Shown one piece after another: positions 7,325 through 7,600 of a stretch of DNA of 7,600 nt. This stretch comes from Cyanobacteria bacterium UBA7694 (lineage in GTDB: Bacteria; Cyanobacteriota; Sericytochromatia; UBA7694), in the NCBI GenBank assembly GCA_002482705.1, contig DLGM01000066.1, forward strand, positions 1-7,600, read 5' to 3'. Every line of letters starts with the position of its first letter. The first letter of the stretch is position 1. A model generated the notes under the pieces. The model worked only from the letters and a program-made list of their open reading frames with translations. It was not told the origin of the DNA and searched no databases. The position numbers were made by a program, and so were the translations under genes.

Positions 7325-7600
7325 GTGCAGCAGCGATTATATGCCCCTCAAGTGCTCCATATAGAGGCTCTAATTCCACTACAACGGGTTTTGTTACACT
7401 ATCAAAACCTCTTGGATCATTGGGTGGTACAACCAGAGCGATATCAAGATCTCACACCTGCAGTGCTGAAGGTTTTTGGTGAAAATGGCGATGGGACTTA
7501 CTCATTGCAGACAGTGCCTCTCCTCAATGACAAACTCCAGCGAATTCAAAGCCAAGCGACGGTTTCACCTTCCCTATGGCGCTCATTGTGGCGTACCTTT
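7325..7600 (+). CDS. Unknown protein, 3'-partial, runs off the window
   Basis: The frame is open from 7292 to the right edge and reads as real protein (RLYAPQVLHIEALIPLQ, HYQNLLDHWVVQPERYQDL, VFGENGDGTYSLQTVPLLN). The other two forward frames stop within it, at about 7360 and 7482. GTG 7325 is the best start: GGAAG at 7311-7315 stands 9 bases ahead, and the gap from the previous stop is 33 bases. From there 92 residues are visible, a mixed helical and beta pattern with no signal peptide or membrane segment. I recognise no family. It shares the Gln/Leu/Trp-rich style of its two upstream neighbours and probably belongs to the same transcription unit. The codons between 7292 and 7325 also look translatable (ERSTPHWKRAY), which leaves open that this is the continuation of the preceding ORF after a nonsense TGA. 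Confidence 0.65.
   Translation, partial: MQQRLYAPQVLHIEALIPLQRVLLHYQNLLDHWVVQPERYQDLTPAVLKVFGENGDGTYSLQTVPLLNDKLQRIQSQATVSPSLWRSLWRTF

Noticed and set aside
7021..7482. Plus-strand reading frame of 153 codons in another frame
   Set aside because: It is out of frame with the coupled gene and with the downstream coding-like frame; its Ser/Pro/Thr-rich translation looks like a shadow.

Overview
The window looks like bacterial DNA of moderate G+C content. It is densely coded, and every supported gene lies on the + strand. Evidence for a diderm (Gram-negative-like) bacterium is a lipoprotein signal with lipobox on a secreted protein, a TolB-type beta-propeller and Shine-Dalgarno-led starts. I could not assign a lineage. 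No phage structural genes, transposase, integrase, tRNA, rRNA or CRISPR array are visible, so the window cannot be called mobile on its own evidence.

Left block (1-3798), probably secreted or surface proteins. It opens with the 3' part of a transglutaminase-like cysteine-protease-fold gene (ends 598; Cys92-His132-Asp151 candidate triad). Next comes an unusual repeat cluster: a perfect 16-bp inverted repeat with a 1-bp centre plus a third copy of its inner 12-mer. It is embedded in the beginning of an Ig/TIG-domain ORF (to 1576) that has no convincing start codon or export signal of its own. This ORF overlaps by one base (TAGTG) the start of a 740-aa lipoprotein gene (1576-3798). That lipoprotein has its own TIG domain, an A8 tract, and a lower-G+C six-blade TolB/PD40 propeller encoded partly by 132-bp near-identical repeats. 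A hairpin near a T tract follows.

Intergenic gap (3799-4064): the hairpin is the only element I can support. No convincing promoter was recognised.

Right block (4065-7600), probably cytoplasmic and of unknown function. A 941-aa protein is followed with a 7-bp overlap by a 135-aa Cys/His/Trp-rich protein. After one in-frame TGA there is a third coding-like frame, open to the window edge. No signal peptides or membrane segments are seen in the two proteins whose N-termini are visible, and I recognise no family. The tight spacing says these genes are made together, possibly as parts of one complex. The last two may instead be one gene broken by a nonsense codon. This block is the best candidate in the window for an undescribed system, but the sequence alone gives no function.
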